Assembly: GCA_964017045.1 (NCBI GenBank)
Contig: OZ024794.1
Coordinates: 36,127,182-36,191,181 of the forward strand
Direction of reading: 5' to 3'
Source of the DNA: Omphiscola glabra
Taxonomy: Eukaryota; Mollusca; Gastropoda; Lymnaeidae
Length of the DNA stretch: 64,000 bases
The notes beneath the pieces were generated by a model. That model was not told where the DNA came from. It worked only from the letters and a program-made list of their open reading frames with translations, and ran no database searches. The translations under genes and the position numbers were made by a program. This document shows positions 33,349-45,800 of the stretch, piece by piece. Position 1 is the stretch's first letter. Each line of letters starts with the position of its first letter.

Positions 33349-35330
33349 AGTGCACATCCTAGGCCTACATATCATATAAATCAAAAAGTAAGGTAAGAGC
33401 TAAAACATTTACAATGTAAGCGCCTTTGAAAGAAGAGCCAAGTTCAGCCAAGAACAGCTCGAATGAAGACCTCGAAAACTGGAAATTGGTGTAAAAATTT
33501 TGTTAAAGAGGTCACAGACAATGATATGTCAAAATCAGTAGGCCCTAAATATCGCTCGCTTGGCGGTCAACGTGCGGACAGAACTAGACATAAATACACT
33601 TTGATTGCTTCTTTTCCAAATAGTTTATGTTGGCGTTATAATAAATAAAAATATATAATGTATAAATACTGCCTTTAAAGGGAAGAGAAGGTCATTTTAA
33701 TCCATTTCAGTTTTAAAAATGTTTAATCATTTATCATTTCATTATCACAATTATGAAGGGAAAACACACTTAAATTTTGTTTTTAAATTCGTCCTGATTG
33801 TTAATAGCTCGTTCTCATGATAAAACACCTTAATACAGTAGTTTCTGTAATTTCAAACGAAGATAAAAATATTAAGAAATATTTTAGTAGATTCAATCTT
33901 TAGCATTGTTAGACACGATTGAAAACATTTTCAGAATTAAAGAATGCCAAAATATTGTAATCCAGGCGAACTTTTTAGCCAGTAGGCTACCACAGCATAC
34001 ATTTTTTGAGCCGACATTGCCCCCCCCCCCCCTTATAAATATAACAGAGCTCGATCAAGTTGATTTCATAACACATCTACGTTTAATTACAAGAGAGAAA
34101 AAAGGGGGATGGGGTAATCTGTTACTAGAGTAGGGTACCACCAGAGCAGATTGCCATAATAGCAGGAGGGTCCATGAAATACAAAGTTGTCGTCGTGTGA
34201 CTTTTTCGTAGGTAGGCCTAACTGTTTGCAAGTCAAGTTTGATCTCTAACTGAAACTGAGCTTAAATAAAGAACATTTAGTTCACGGGCTACTCACGTTT
34301 GATTTTTTTAGTCATATGACTCTAACAGCTCTGAAGTTTGGGGAAAAAAAAAGGGGGGGGGGCATTTATTTTATACTTTTTAGTACATTTTTGAAAAAGT
34401 GTGTTGTGTAAAAAGTATTTTTTATATTGTTTTATGTTTACTCTATTATTCGGGAATGTTGAACTTGAAATATCGTTCGTGTGTTTCATTCTGGCTGGGC
34501 GACACAATCTTCGGATGGATAAATGACCCACTTCCCGTCAAACTATCGAGCTGAAACTTGACACATAGAATCGTTGTCAGTGACAATACATCTATCAAAT
34601 ATTCAGCCCTAACCCCCAAAAATCAGCTTTCCTGTTGTTTTTTAGGGGAAAATAAAGGACCTATGATGCCACTGATGTCATGAAATAAAATTCCAGATAA
34701 CTCCGCTAAATGAGATTCTTTTTGTTTTTCTGACTTAGATGGTGTAATAAATCTGCGGTGTAAAAGCGGGTGGGTCATTAGAATATTAATATAGTTCAGG
34801 GCGTGAAAAAAATTGCGGTGATGGGGCACTAATTAGCAATCTCGTAAAGTGCGTTACTTGAATGCATGTTTTGTAAAATTTTCAGCCCCATAACTGTTTT
34901 TTTTTTCATTTTATAATTACGAAAGAAATTGTTTCATTTTTTTAAAAAATTAAGCATATTTATTATCATTATTTTGGGTGGTGTAGAAAAGAGATAGATA
35001 GGTGGGTGGATGGGACTCGTTAACCTTGGATGGCAACTCATCTTGGAGAAGGAAACTCTGAATTCAAACCCGGAGAAGGAGTCCTGTAGGCGGATAACTT
35101 TAGGACAATGAAACATTCCGACAACTCCTGCTACACCGCTGGTACCAAGCCGTATCATCCACATGTTCCCTTGGGTTATCCAGTGTCGTGGAGAGAGGCG
35201 ATTTACTGTTGGGAACCAGCTTATAAACCTAGAAGAAAAATGCCAGGCCTTGTGGATCTTCGCCCTGCGAAGTCCACATCATCGTCACATTGTAAAAAGA
35301 GAGAGCTCATTCTAGTTCATTATAGCTATA
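33349..35330. other. Intergenic interval, mostly unrecognised
   Basis: A block near 35020-35070 shares the TTGGATGGCAACTCATCT and AACTCTGAATTCAAACC phrases with the SINE candidate at about 21 kb. A poly-C run lies at 34021-34032. No gene is seen. Confidence 0.45.
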
Positions 35331-35332
35331 GA

Positions 35333-35449
35333 CAGATAGATAGATAGATATATAGATAGATGGATGGATGGATATATGGATGGATAGATGATAGATAGAT
35401 AGATATATAGAGAGATAGATAGATAGATAGATAGATGGATGGAAGGAGG

Positions 35450-35505
<56 letters not shown>
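35333..35505 (+). repeat. Compound microsatellite (GATA/GGAT)n then (GA)n
   Basis: 35333-35450 is a mixture of GATA, GATG and related tetranucleotides; 35455-35505 is an uninterrupted AG dinucleotide tract of about 25 units. Long Ser/Leu and Ile/Tyr open frames over it on the minus strand are artefacts. Confidence 0.95.
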
Positions 35506-35509
<4 letters not shown>

Positions 35510-36340
35510 GCTTTTGTTTAAAATAGAAAACCCCCATAAAAAATAATCGTTCATTTTTTATATAACTTAAAAAAAATTAAAAGGGGCAATTGTAGCCTAT
35601 AAATGAAATTATTAATTAATTAGTTCACTTTTGGAAGCACATTACATTTAATTTGATAAAATATGAAATTTCTCGGCTCATGATCAATGCAAGAGGGCTT
35701 TATTTTTTTAAAAAGTACCGGTAACAAAAATAAATATTGTCAATGAGATATAATTTTGTCTGTTTATTTGTTATTATTACATTTAAAATAGCAAAAATAA
35801 TGATTAATTTTGATACATTTATTAAATATTAAGCAACAGCAAATGGTTTACTTCTATTATAATACCACGAACGTCATTGTGACAATGCTTAGAAAATAAG
35901 ATGAACATAAATCTGGCAAATAAATCTCATTGGTCAAATGGGATTCCCTGGATATTTCAAAACCATCGCGCTAGCAAGCATTTTGTGTATTGTTTTCTTT
36001 CTGATTGACTCCTTTAAAAAAAAGCCTAATTCACTGAAGTAAACAAGGTTAGTTTATAAATAGCCCTAATCAAATGTACTCCACGATACCCGACCTGTTT
36101 CTATAAATTTAAGCTAAATTTCAACTCTAATTATTTTCCAACTCAGTGCCAACTACTGATGATACAGTTCATATGATTATATACGGCTACGGTGACAGTC
36201 AGTGAGTGAGTGACTGAGACGGATTACAGTCACAGTTAATTGGGTAACATATGATTTTACTTTGGCCTTAATCGTCTTATCCTAGGCCTAGTTAGCCAAT
36301 AGTCATGATTAAAATAAGTTTTGTGTTTATTGTTTAACTT
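35506..36340. other. AT-rich interval, nothing recognised
   Basis: No coding or bounded repeat is evident. Confidence 0.5.
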
Positions 36341-36344
36341 TACT

Positions 36345-36895
36345 AGCCAATATACCCGGCATAGTGCACGGGACTGCATTCGGAAAAAAAATCTTGCTAA
36401 AGCCTTTTAATTCACATTAGTATTAAGCGAAATGTCAATAATTTCTCTCCTATAAAAAGACATATTCATATAATAACCTTTGTAAACATTTCTTTCCCCG
36501 ATGGGATACTGGTGGGATTCGGCATTCGGATCCCGTTTTCCAATGGTATCCCTTTTCACGGAGGGATCATGATCGGGATCCCATTTTACGGTGGGCTCTC
36601 AATTCTGGTGGGATCCCGGTCACGTAGGGTTCCCGATCCCGGTGGGGTCCCGTTGCCTGGAGGGATCATGATGGGATCCTGATTCCGGTTGGATTCCGAT
36701 CCCGTCGGGATCCCGTTTTCCGGTGGGATCCCGTTTCCCAGTGAGATGATAGATCACGATCCCGGTCGCAATATGTTCCCGATGTGATCCCGTTTTCGGG
36801 TGGGATCCCTTTTCTCGATGGGAACTTCTCCTTCAATGGGAAACCGGATCCCGATTAGGTCCTGTTACCCGATGGGATCGCGTACCGGGCCCATT
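36345..36895 (+). repeat. Degenerate GATCCC-rich array
   Basis: From about 36497 the sequence is a run of imperfect units built from GGTGGGATCCCGTTTTC-like words: GGATCCCG or GGGATC occurs every 15-30 bases for 400 bp. It is preceded by a leader with CCAATATACCCGGC. GC content is far above the flanks. Both the words and their spacing vary, so it is an old array. Confidence 0.75.
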
Positions 36896-37469
36896 TTTAG
36901 CGCCCCTTGTCTTTGTGAAGTAACTGGGGTTTAATAGTTTAATTAACTGTGGTAGTGTAGGCCCCGCTTTGTAAATCGCGCCCAACACCAACACTGTATT
37001 ACTGTATTGAAATTTGATCTCGTCCAACACGGGATCGGAATGTTCTTCCTCATCGCGTAGAATTAGAATACTTAAATAGTGGGAGCCACTATGTGTGCTT
37101 TAGTATTAAGTTAAATAATTTATATCTCGGTAACCCTAGTGAATTAAGTTATAAAGGATATCTAGTTGGGAAGGGGAGTTTATTCGCTATACTTTAGTAT
37201 ATTTACAAGTCTCCATCGTTATAGGGTATTTTAATATTTATTAATTAAGAGAGTTTTCACATTCATTCATGGGGGGGGTCCCAACCTATTTGATTTAAAT
37301 ATCTCAAAAAGTAAATAACTCTTAGAAATATAAAAATTTATCTTAGATAGCCGATACAAAACTAAGAAGGACACATTTAAGTTGTTAAGGATTGGGTCCG
37401 GGATATCAACTTTAATTTGGGTTGTAGTCTCCAGGGTTGTCAGTTTACCACAGAACCGCATCCCTGAAG

Positions 37470-37965
37470 TGTGTCAGTGTTCATAGCGGCCCATTTGGAC
37501 GCTCTGTATTGTCAGTCAGAGAAAGATCGTTCACCGTATGTTTTTGTGCGAGTCTTGGGGACAGAAAGAATACGCCCATCTGCGGAGGAGCTAAGCTGTC
37601 GATGGGGTGAATAGACAGAGAGAAGTTCATTTAGATAGGAAGGGCAGGAAATCGAGAAAAAGTTGTGGCAGAGAACAGAGAGTTTATAGTCAATCCGTGC
37701 TTGTACAGGGATCCAATGAAGTGAATGAAGTAATGGTGTGACGTGATCATGTTTTTTTGCTTTTAAAACTAGCCTAACAGCTGAGTTTTGAACCTTTTCT
37801 TTTGTAATTTTTCTAAGAAGTGTTTTGGTGAACCTGACAGAAGAGAGCTGCAATAGTCAAGACGAGAGAGAACTAGAGCATAGACTAAGGTTTTTGTTGC
37901 ACTAACTGTGAGGTAGTGGCGAATGGAACTGATCTGACGGAAAGCCGTGCATGCAGAGCACAATT
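37470..37965 (-). pseudogene. L2/CR1-like LINE ORF2 end
   Basis: Two minus-strand frames make a continuous RT C-terminus: RQISSIRHYLTVSATKTL, LVLSRLDYCSSLLSG (a standard thumb-region phrase), then QNSAVRLVL, HVTPLLHSLHWIPVQARIDYK, KTRTKTYGERSFSD. One frameshift lies near 37790. The usual WNxLP end is missing, so it is truncated at both ends. Confidence 0.85.
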
Positions 37966-38233
37966 ATTAATAAGAATTCAGTTTAATTCTTCCACTATAA
38001 AGAATAGACCTATACTATAGTAGACTATACTGTGTGGAGTATGACTATTAAACTATTACTATGAGTATGATAATGAGGCTAGGCCTAGTGCCTAGCAGGC
38101 CTAGTTTAGAGTTTAGCCAACTTGAACGCTGCAGCCAAGTCTAGTAATAAGTAGGCCTGCCACTTCCTATAGTCTATAGACCATAGTACTCATGAGATAA
38201 CCATGAATTGACATTGAATTTGAATAAGCCTAC

Positions 38234-39049
38234 AGGGCCATCCATAAATGATGTCACACAAATTTGGGTGCTTTTTGACCACCCTCCCCCATCATCCCAT
38301 GGATGCCATGGTCACAAAAGTCAGACCCCCTCCCTCCCCATTATAATGTCACAAACCTGTGCACCCCCACCCCAATCCCTCTGTCCAGGACTGTCCTTTA
38401 CAAACCTTTAAAAAATTTACCTCCAATGGATATCGAATTACTGTACCTGTGTCACTGTGTCAGAAACAATTCCCTAGGCATAGACTAGAAGAGTGGTCAA
38501 AGCACCCCTTGAGGTGCGGAAGGAAGACCCAGAAAAGTGTATTTGCTGCCATTGCTAGTAGTTACTGCTATTACAAATAATTTTTTTTTACTCATTTTGA
38601 TTAGCAGCAGTAAAAATTTTGTTTTTTTTCTGGTGAATTTTGTTCAGTTAAGAATCCCTGCTTTGAATATTGTTTATTAAGGAGACACCGCCACCTCCAA
38701 TTTTTAGTTCCATTCCACTTCATGTGGTATCCCTAATTCTATGACTCACGTCTCCACATAAATTCTCAGGATTGTCAATGTCACTACACCTGATTCTCCT
38801 CCTCCGTGGTGGTCTGTTACTTGATCAGAGGCCAGTTTTTGGACCTTGCATACCCGTACTGATTCTCTCAGTGATAATAGTTTAAAATTTAGTGTTAAGT
38901 GCAATTTTTTTCAATAATATTCCACTTTTAATGTGACGTCACATTGCTTAAAAGCCCCCCCCCCCCCCCCCCCCCCCAATCACACATCATTTTAAAAAAT
39001 GCAACATCCCCTTCCCCCAGACGCATGACATCATATATGGATGGCCCCT
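38234..39049. mobile_element. Non-autonomous TIR element with GGGCCATCCAT ends
   Basis: AGGGCCATCCATAAATGATG at the left and the reverse complement of AGGGGCCATCCATATATGATG at the right bound an 816-bp unit. GTCACA motifs and C-rich tracts lie just inside both ends. It lacks a readable transposase and carries a 23-base poly-C run at 38955-38977. It is the uninterrupted relative of 1-1393. Confidence 0.7.
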
Positions 39050-39578
39050 AAAATTAAGTTAAGTGACTAAGTTAACTAAGTCAAGTAGCTAAACTTAGAC
39101 TTAAGTTTAGTTACCCCTCTTTCAGTAAGTTTTAGTACGTTGAGGAGGCTAAGTCAATGTTCTAAAATAGTAAATAGGGGGCTTAAATACTAGTATAGTA
39201 AGGGGTCGTTCGCACCCACCACCACCCCCTTCCCGACACAAAGTGTCACAAATTCTTTACACCACTCCTCCCACCCCCCTTTAAGTGCCGCACCTAAAAA
39301 ATAAAAAACATACATACAATTTTCATAACTAAACTAAGATTTTATTTTATTCTTTAACATTTTCCCACAATGGATTAAGATGTAGTATTATTAGAAAACT
39401 GACGCGAAATAACGAAGTCATCCACAAGCTGAATGTAAAATGGCCACAACAGGTTTTGTGTCATTTTTTGATTTGGAGATACCCAAATGTAAAGACTCAC
39501 TAGATCTAATCTTGCCTATTAAAAATAATAAATGATAGTGATACTAAGGCTACTAATTAACTAACTAATGGATATTAC

Positions 39579-39734
39579 CAGACCTGTTTACTCTTACGAT
39601 TTTGGCGCACAATGTACGATTTTGAGGTGTATACATTATATATATTGTATGTTTATTTCTTTACTATTAAGAAAATGTATTGACAGATTTTGTGATATTG
39701 TACGATTTTAAGAGTTTGAGGGTAAACAGATCTG
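39579..39734. mobile_element. Short CAGACCTG element with 6-bp TSD
   Basis: The 156-bp unit begins CAGACCTGTTTACTCTTACG and ends GGGTAAACAGATCTG. It is flanked by TATTAC at 39573-39578 and 39735-39740. It lies about 113 bp upstream of the first coding exon of the kinesin gene. Confidence 0.85.
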
Positions 39735-39855
39735 TATTACTAAGAAATTAATATCTTTACTGAAAATGACATGATAGAAATTCATCGTCACTAAGTCAAT
39801 AAATGATTAATGTATTTTTTTTTAAATCATACATTTGTTATAAATAGAGCTTGTC

Positions 39856-42800
39856 ATGGATGTAAGCGACGGCTACTGTGGCAAGCGAAGCTTCGCAGAT
39901 CTTGATAATGCCGACCAACAAAAGTCTGAAGATGAAGTAGTCCCCAAGAAAAAGCTTAGAACAAAATTAGTGGATCTTTTCAACAGAGCATCAATTTGTA
40001 TGACCTCCCAACCAGAGGGTCATATGAAAGTATACCTCCGCATAAAACCATTTGGCAAACAGGAAGACAACAGTCAGGTGCCTAAAATTTATATTTTTTA
40101 GAGTTACATTTTTTCACTATAATACAATTTTGCAATATTTACCTTTTATTCAGGGGTTTTAAGTAATTTAAGTTGGACAAAGCTTTTAAATTCATTTTAA
40201 TACATTTTTTACCTATAGAATATATTTTTACTCTCATTTATATAAATTTATATTGATTATATTGAATTGCTGTAATAAATAAATGAAATTTCGAATATAA
40301 ATCTATATATTAAATACTACTTTTTTTGCATTTTAAATTTGAATAGGTCTGCATTATAAAGTGAATATTGAATTATTTTTTTTTTAGAAATGTTTTGTGG
40401 TGACAACAGAAGAAAATACAATAGAGGCAACAGCACCTGTTTTAAGTCACACATACAAAAGCATGAAAAGGGGTTTAGCAAAGTCTTCTCACAGATTTAC
40501 ATTTTCAAAAATTTTCGGGGAGGATACAACCCAGGCCAACTTTTTTAATGAAACCATGTTAAGCATGACAAAAGATTTCATCAGTGGTCAGAACTCGCTA
40601 GTCTTCACATATGGAGTTACATCTTCAGGAAAGACTTATACCATTCAGGGTTAGATTTTTATATTTTAATAAATTGCTTATAATTTTTATTTCTTGTCAG
40701 AAATTTGACGGAGCATTCATCTTTTATTAGATTTGACAGCTAATATTAGCTGTAGTTTAATGAATCTACATTACAATTTTATAAAACTTATTGAATCTGC
40801 TTAAACTAAATTGTTTTTTGTTTTTTTTAACCAAGGAATGCCCCAGGATGCTGGTATTCTACCTCGATGCCTTGATGTTATCTTTAATTCTATTAGTGGT
40901 AAGCAGACATTGACACTCACTTATAAGCCTTTGATGTTTACTGATGTCTCCCGGCTAACACCCGAAGAAGTAATGGCTGAGAAAAAGGTGAAAGCTAGAA
41001 CCATGAGGATGAGTGTTGATGATGTAAGTAATTTTTTTTATTACTGGTTGCAGACCTGTTTACTTTTACGATTTTGGCGTACAATGTACGATTTTTAGAT
41101 GTTTTTTACGATTGTACGCCAAGACCCGCTAAAACTACAATTTTCAGAGACCGGGTGAAATTTTAAATTTTTTTTTCCGATTAAAAAAAAAAGATAAATT
41201 TTCAGTTTTGGAATTTTAAGCCCTTTCTAAAAAAAGATCTGGCAGTGAATGGACCGAGAAAAACGATTGGTTGTAATTTTTTTTTTTAAAGTTGGGACCA
41301 TCCTTCTATATAATATGGACGCATGATGGGGAGGTGGGGGTTGTCAAGGAAAATTGTGGCATACCAGACACGTGGGTAGGGGGATTGGTAGGAAAGTCAA
41401 AGGTTATAAAAATATCACCGCAACGTATCGTATGGATCGTGATGGTCATATTGTTTTGTCACAGTGAACTATCTATCTACGTCAACAGTAATATTTAGAC
41501 TAGTCGCCGTAGCGACAACTTCACTCACCATCCCCTTTGACGGCTACCAAGCCTGTGACGTAGTTTTGTTACATAATTAATTTGTTCGACTGAACCGCAG
41601 CGATTGTGAAAACAGAGAAAACTAGAGATTGTTTTTAAATAAAATGCATTATCCAACTGTTCTGCACTGGAACGTTGGATTTGGACATATTTTATAAGAT
41701 CTAGTCAGCTGCATTTTAGAAATATTTTTAGAACTCGCAGAGCAGTTCTATCCCCTCAATGATTTTTAATACATCAGTTTGGATTTGGAATCACAATTTT
41801 TTCCCATTAATGAGGGTGGGGCAAGGTTGGTTCCGCCGAGTGAAATAATGACGTCACAGCACGGAAAGACGTGTTGGTAGACTACAGTGTGTTGTGACTA
41901 TGTCATGTTAAATATTACCACTACAGCGATCTGTTTATGAAAACACAAAGCAAAAGTATACGGTAACTGCGAACCATTGTGGTGATATTTTTATATCCTT
42001 AATAATGTGATGTTGTCAAGTTGAATTTTACAAATGAACTCGCTAGCTATACTTTAGTAGTAGAGAAATTACAGTAATGTTTAGTCCACCGAATGTTCAG
42101 CGCGCGTGTGACGTATATTTCGTTGGACTACGCCAGTGGTTCTAAAATTTTCGTGTGCATGCGCCTATGCCTTATTAGGTTTTCACCAGGCTCCCTGTGT
42201 GAAATTCTTACTAGTACACTTCGAAATAAGTTCCTTTCTAAAGACGATTTTTTAGCCTGGGCTGACCGAATGACTTGGGGTGAAAACCTGGTCACATATT
42301 GTTTACTGTAATAATAGTAACATCATAATATATAATGGATTTTGTTAATTATTCATTATTGTTATGGGGGGGGGGGCGTAAAAAAGTATGTGTTCAACAG
42401 GTGGGGGAGAGTGTTACATAATTTGACTTTTATGCGTACCGGTACATGCTATATAGATGGCCCCTCCTTGCGTTTGTTTGCTGTGTGTGACCTAATTTTA
42501 AATTATCCCTTGCGGCGCGTTCCATTTTTTGACGCCAGCTTAACTCGATTCCACTAAACATACTATACCAGTAGTTAGGCTGTATTTTTATTTATTTACT
42601 ATTAAGATACTGTATTGTACAATTTTGAGATGATATTTTACGCTTTTAGGAGTTTGAGGGTAAACAGGTCTGTGGTTGTAGCTTCCTCTTCATTTAGTGT
42701 CAACTAATTTCACAAGCTTAGAAATATATTTCTGAACTAAAAATGATGCTTTTACTAATCTAATTTATACTCTTTTTAATTTTAAGTAATAATTATAAAG

Positions 42801-45800
42801 AACTTTCTCATTTTCAGGACACAACTGTGATGACTCTTCTAGGGGATGAAATGGAGTCAGTCTTATCTGATTCTGCCTCTTCTAGTAAGTGAGAAAGCTG
42901 TCCCAGATTTGACTAGAAATCTGATTCTATAGAAATTTTTATCTTATCATTGGTATTGTCCAATTAGATGGTTTTTCCAAGCATGCCCTTGGTATAACTG
43001 GGCAGTGCAGGGCTTTATAAATTGGATTACGCTATGGCTCATATGTTTTACTTCTTTATTTCTTCACCATGATTTTACTTTTGTCTGTTGCTTTACACAA
43101 ATACAGCCTATTGTATATCCTTCCACGCACAGATGTTTAATTTCACATTCAATATGTCAGAAAGTTACTAACAGGGAATCTGTTGAGAAAAATAAATTCT
43201 GTATGTCTCTAATCAATTGGTAATTGAACTGCTATTTAATTTTTTTTAATTAAATATAAAGCATTAAGTTAAAATCTCAATTAAGTTGTATCAAGTCACA
43301 TAAAAATCTTTTTAAAGCTAAAAATTGACAAAAAATGTATTTTTTTTTCAGGTACCATTGGTTGTGCAGAGAATTTGTTAAAAGATGTGGAAAACCGAGC
43401 TCGTGAGCAACTAAAAGTTGAAGTTGAGGATCAAGGCAAAATTCTATTTTGTGTTTGGGTTAGCTTTGCAGAGATTTACAATGAACAGATTTTTGATCTG
43501 CTAGAACCTCTACCTACCAAGAAAAATTCAAGACGTCCGGCTTTAAGAATATGTGATGACAGAAATGGAAATCCTTATGTTAAAGGTAATGGTAGTTGGT
43601 TCTTTAAAAAAACAAAATAGAATGATGAAAATTGGTGTTGGATATTAGATTTGCGTCTAATAAACAATTTTCTACTGATCACATCAATGTTTTTTTTTTA
43701 AACTGTATATTCGATAATTGTCAAAGGATGCTCATCAAACCACTTGTGTCTTTACACAACTGTTGAAAAAGATTTAATGTTAATTAAAAAATGTAATAAA
43801 AAGTGATTATCTGAACTCATAAATATGTATATATTTGCTCTATGTGTACTTTAAATAAAATTAAGCTTTTATTAAAATTCTACCTAGAACAAATTTATTT
43901 TACCTTAAATTTACCAAACCTATTAATTTATGATAATAAGTTTATCTTGTAATGCGTAAACCTACTTAATTTTTTCAAAGAAGACATTGAATGAAAACAG
44001 ATTTATTTCTCAATATGGGGTGAGACTTCTCCAAAAATCTATTTTTACATTTTTCAAACACTTAGTAACGGATTATATTAAATTGATTATCTCTTATTGA
44101 CTCTTATACTGTTATCATTTGTCATGCTGAATAATATATATCTCTTCAGGCAACTAAATATTTTCATTGTAACATATTAATGAAGGAAAGTGTAACTTTT
44201 TATTTTGTTGTATTTCACTATTACTAAAGCATAATTTTGGTAACAATTCAATATTATTACTCTTCAGCTTAACTCTTTACATTCCTTGAATTTTGCATGT
44301 TTTTCTTGAGATATCTAGTGACCTCACAAAAGAGTCAATAACTTTAAGAATCCATGTCTAAAATTCATGATGTTATACATATATTTGTGCGGAAATGCAT
44401 GAGGTTTCTAAAAATTTTGGTTTTCAAACATATAGTGTCAACACTTAGAAGTTGTGAAAAAAATAATGCTTAAATTTTTTTATGAAAGTGTGTAAAAAAA
44501 AATTTGGTGATCAGATGCAAAGAAGGAAAAAAACAAACCACCTGAAATAATTTGATAAAATCTGTTTATTTAGAAAGCAAATTCATATTTGTATGTCATA
44601 TGCAAGATTTATAACATTTCATGAGCATTTGACCAAAATATAAATTATTTTGTAAAATGTGTAAAAAAGGGGAAATAATTAAAAAAAAGTTAAAAATTCA
44701 CAGCACCACAAAGTATTCACAAAAATTACAGATTATTATTATTTTACCCTTTAAAAATAAATACACATTTCACAACGTAATAGAGAGTTTTAACTTCATG
44801 GTACCGTTACTCAGAAAGTTTCATTGTTTTTTTAAACAAAGATAATTTTACCATGTGATACTTCTGATTTAGGATTTCATTTTCTTAGCATTCCTAATTG
44901 ATAGCACACTGTAGAATGTCTTTTAAAATCTATGCATTTAGGATTAATTGCAAGTATTATATTGTATTTTGTGTTATTTACATTAGCGGCACTTGGAACA
45001 TCATCACTTTTGGTAAATCATGTAATGCTAAAATAATTTCCTCGTGAAGTCAATTGATAGTTAACTGTCAGGTAGCTTCAGATCATCTATATCAAAGTTT
45101 TCTTTTGAACAATCCTGAAGAGATTATGGCTGGCAATATCAACAAAATTGAAAAAGGGGTTTGTCCGGTGCTGATCTCTTTACTTAGGTTGATATATCTA
45201 TCTATCAACAGGTCAACACCACACATGAATGAATTGTATGATTTCAAAATCTGATTTGACAATATTTGGTTTTCTCATCAATAATTGCATAGAAATACAC
45301 AATCAGTTTTGGTCTCTTCACAAAAGAAAATCCATTTGCTGTCACATTATTTGAAATAAGTTAGGCTGTTTAATTTCCTCTCCACTGAACATTATATAAA
45401 TTTTGTTATCTCTTATCCACCACATCATATCACATTGCTTTGGTTTTTATCTTTATTTTCTTCTGATAAAATCTGAAGAGTTCACATTGCACAGTCTGTC
45501 CTCATTGTCTGTTTCAATATTAGAAACTTTGAAGAAAGTCTTATTTGAATAAATCTGCTTTTGGGAATAAGGCATGAGCCAAAAATTCATGGTAGTAATG
45601 AAAGATTGTTGAAGTTGAGTATTTTTGTACTCTTAGGACTTGAACAGTTGACAAGCATATTAGTTGTCCTAGATAGAAATTTGTAAAATTGTTATACTGT
45701 TATAACAAATCATAGTTGATGGAAGGTTGAGAAGGTCCCATGGTAGTTGAATAGGTGTATTTTACAAATGTTTCAACCAAATCCAGTGTGAAACATATCT

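Noticed and set aside
35307..35554. Ser/Leu and Ile/Tyr-rich open frames on the minus strand
   Set aside because: They are translations of a GA/GATA microsatellite.
39201..39300. GGGGTCGTTCGCACCC sequence as another TIR element
   Set aside because: It resembles the outer end of a CCATCCAT-type element, but no opposite terminus or duplication was found.
39839..39847. TATAAATAG just upstream of the kinesin ATG as a TATA box
   Set aside because: It is only about 10-15 bases before the ATG, so a TATA-directed start would fall after the ATG. The AG at its end makes more sense as a splice acceptor.
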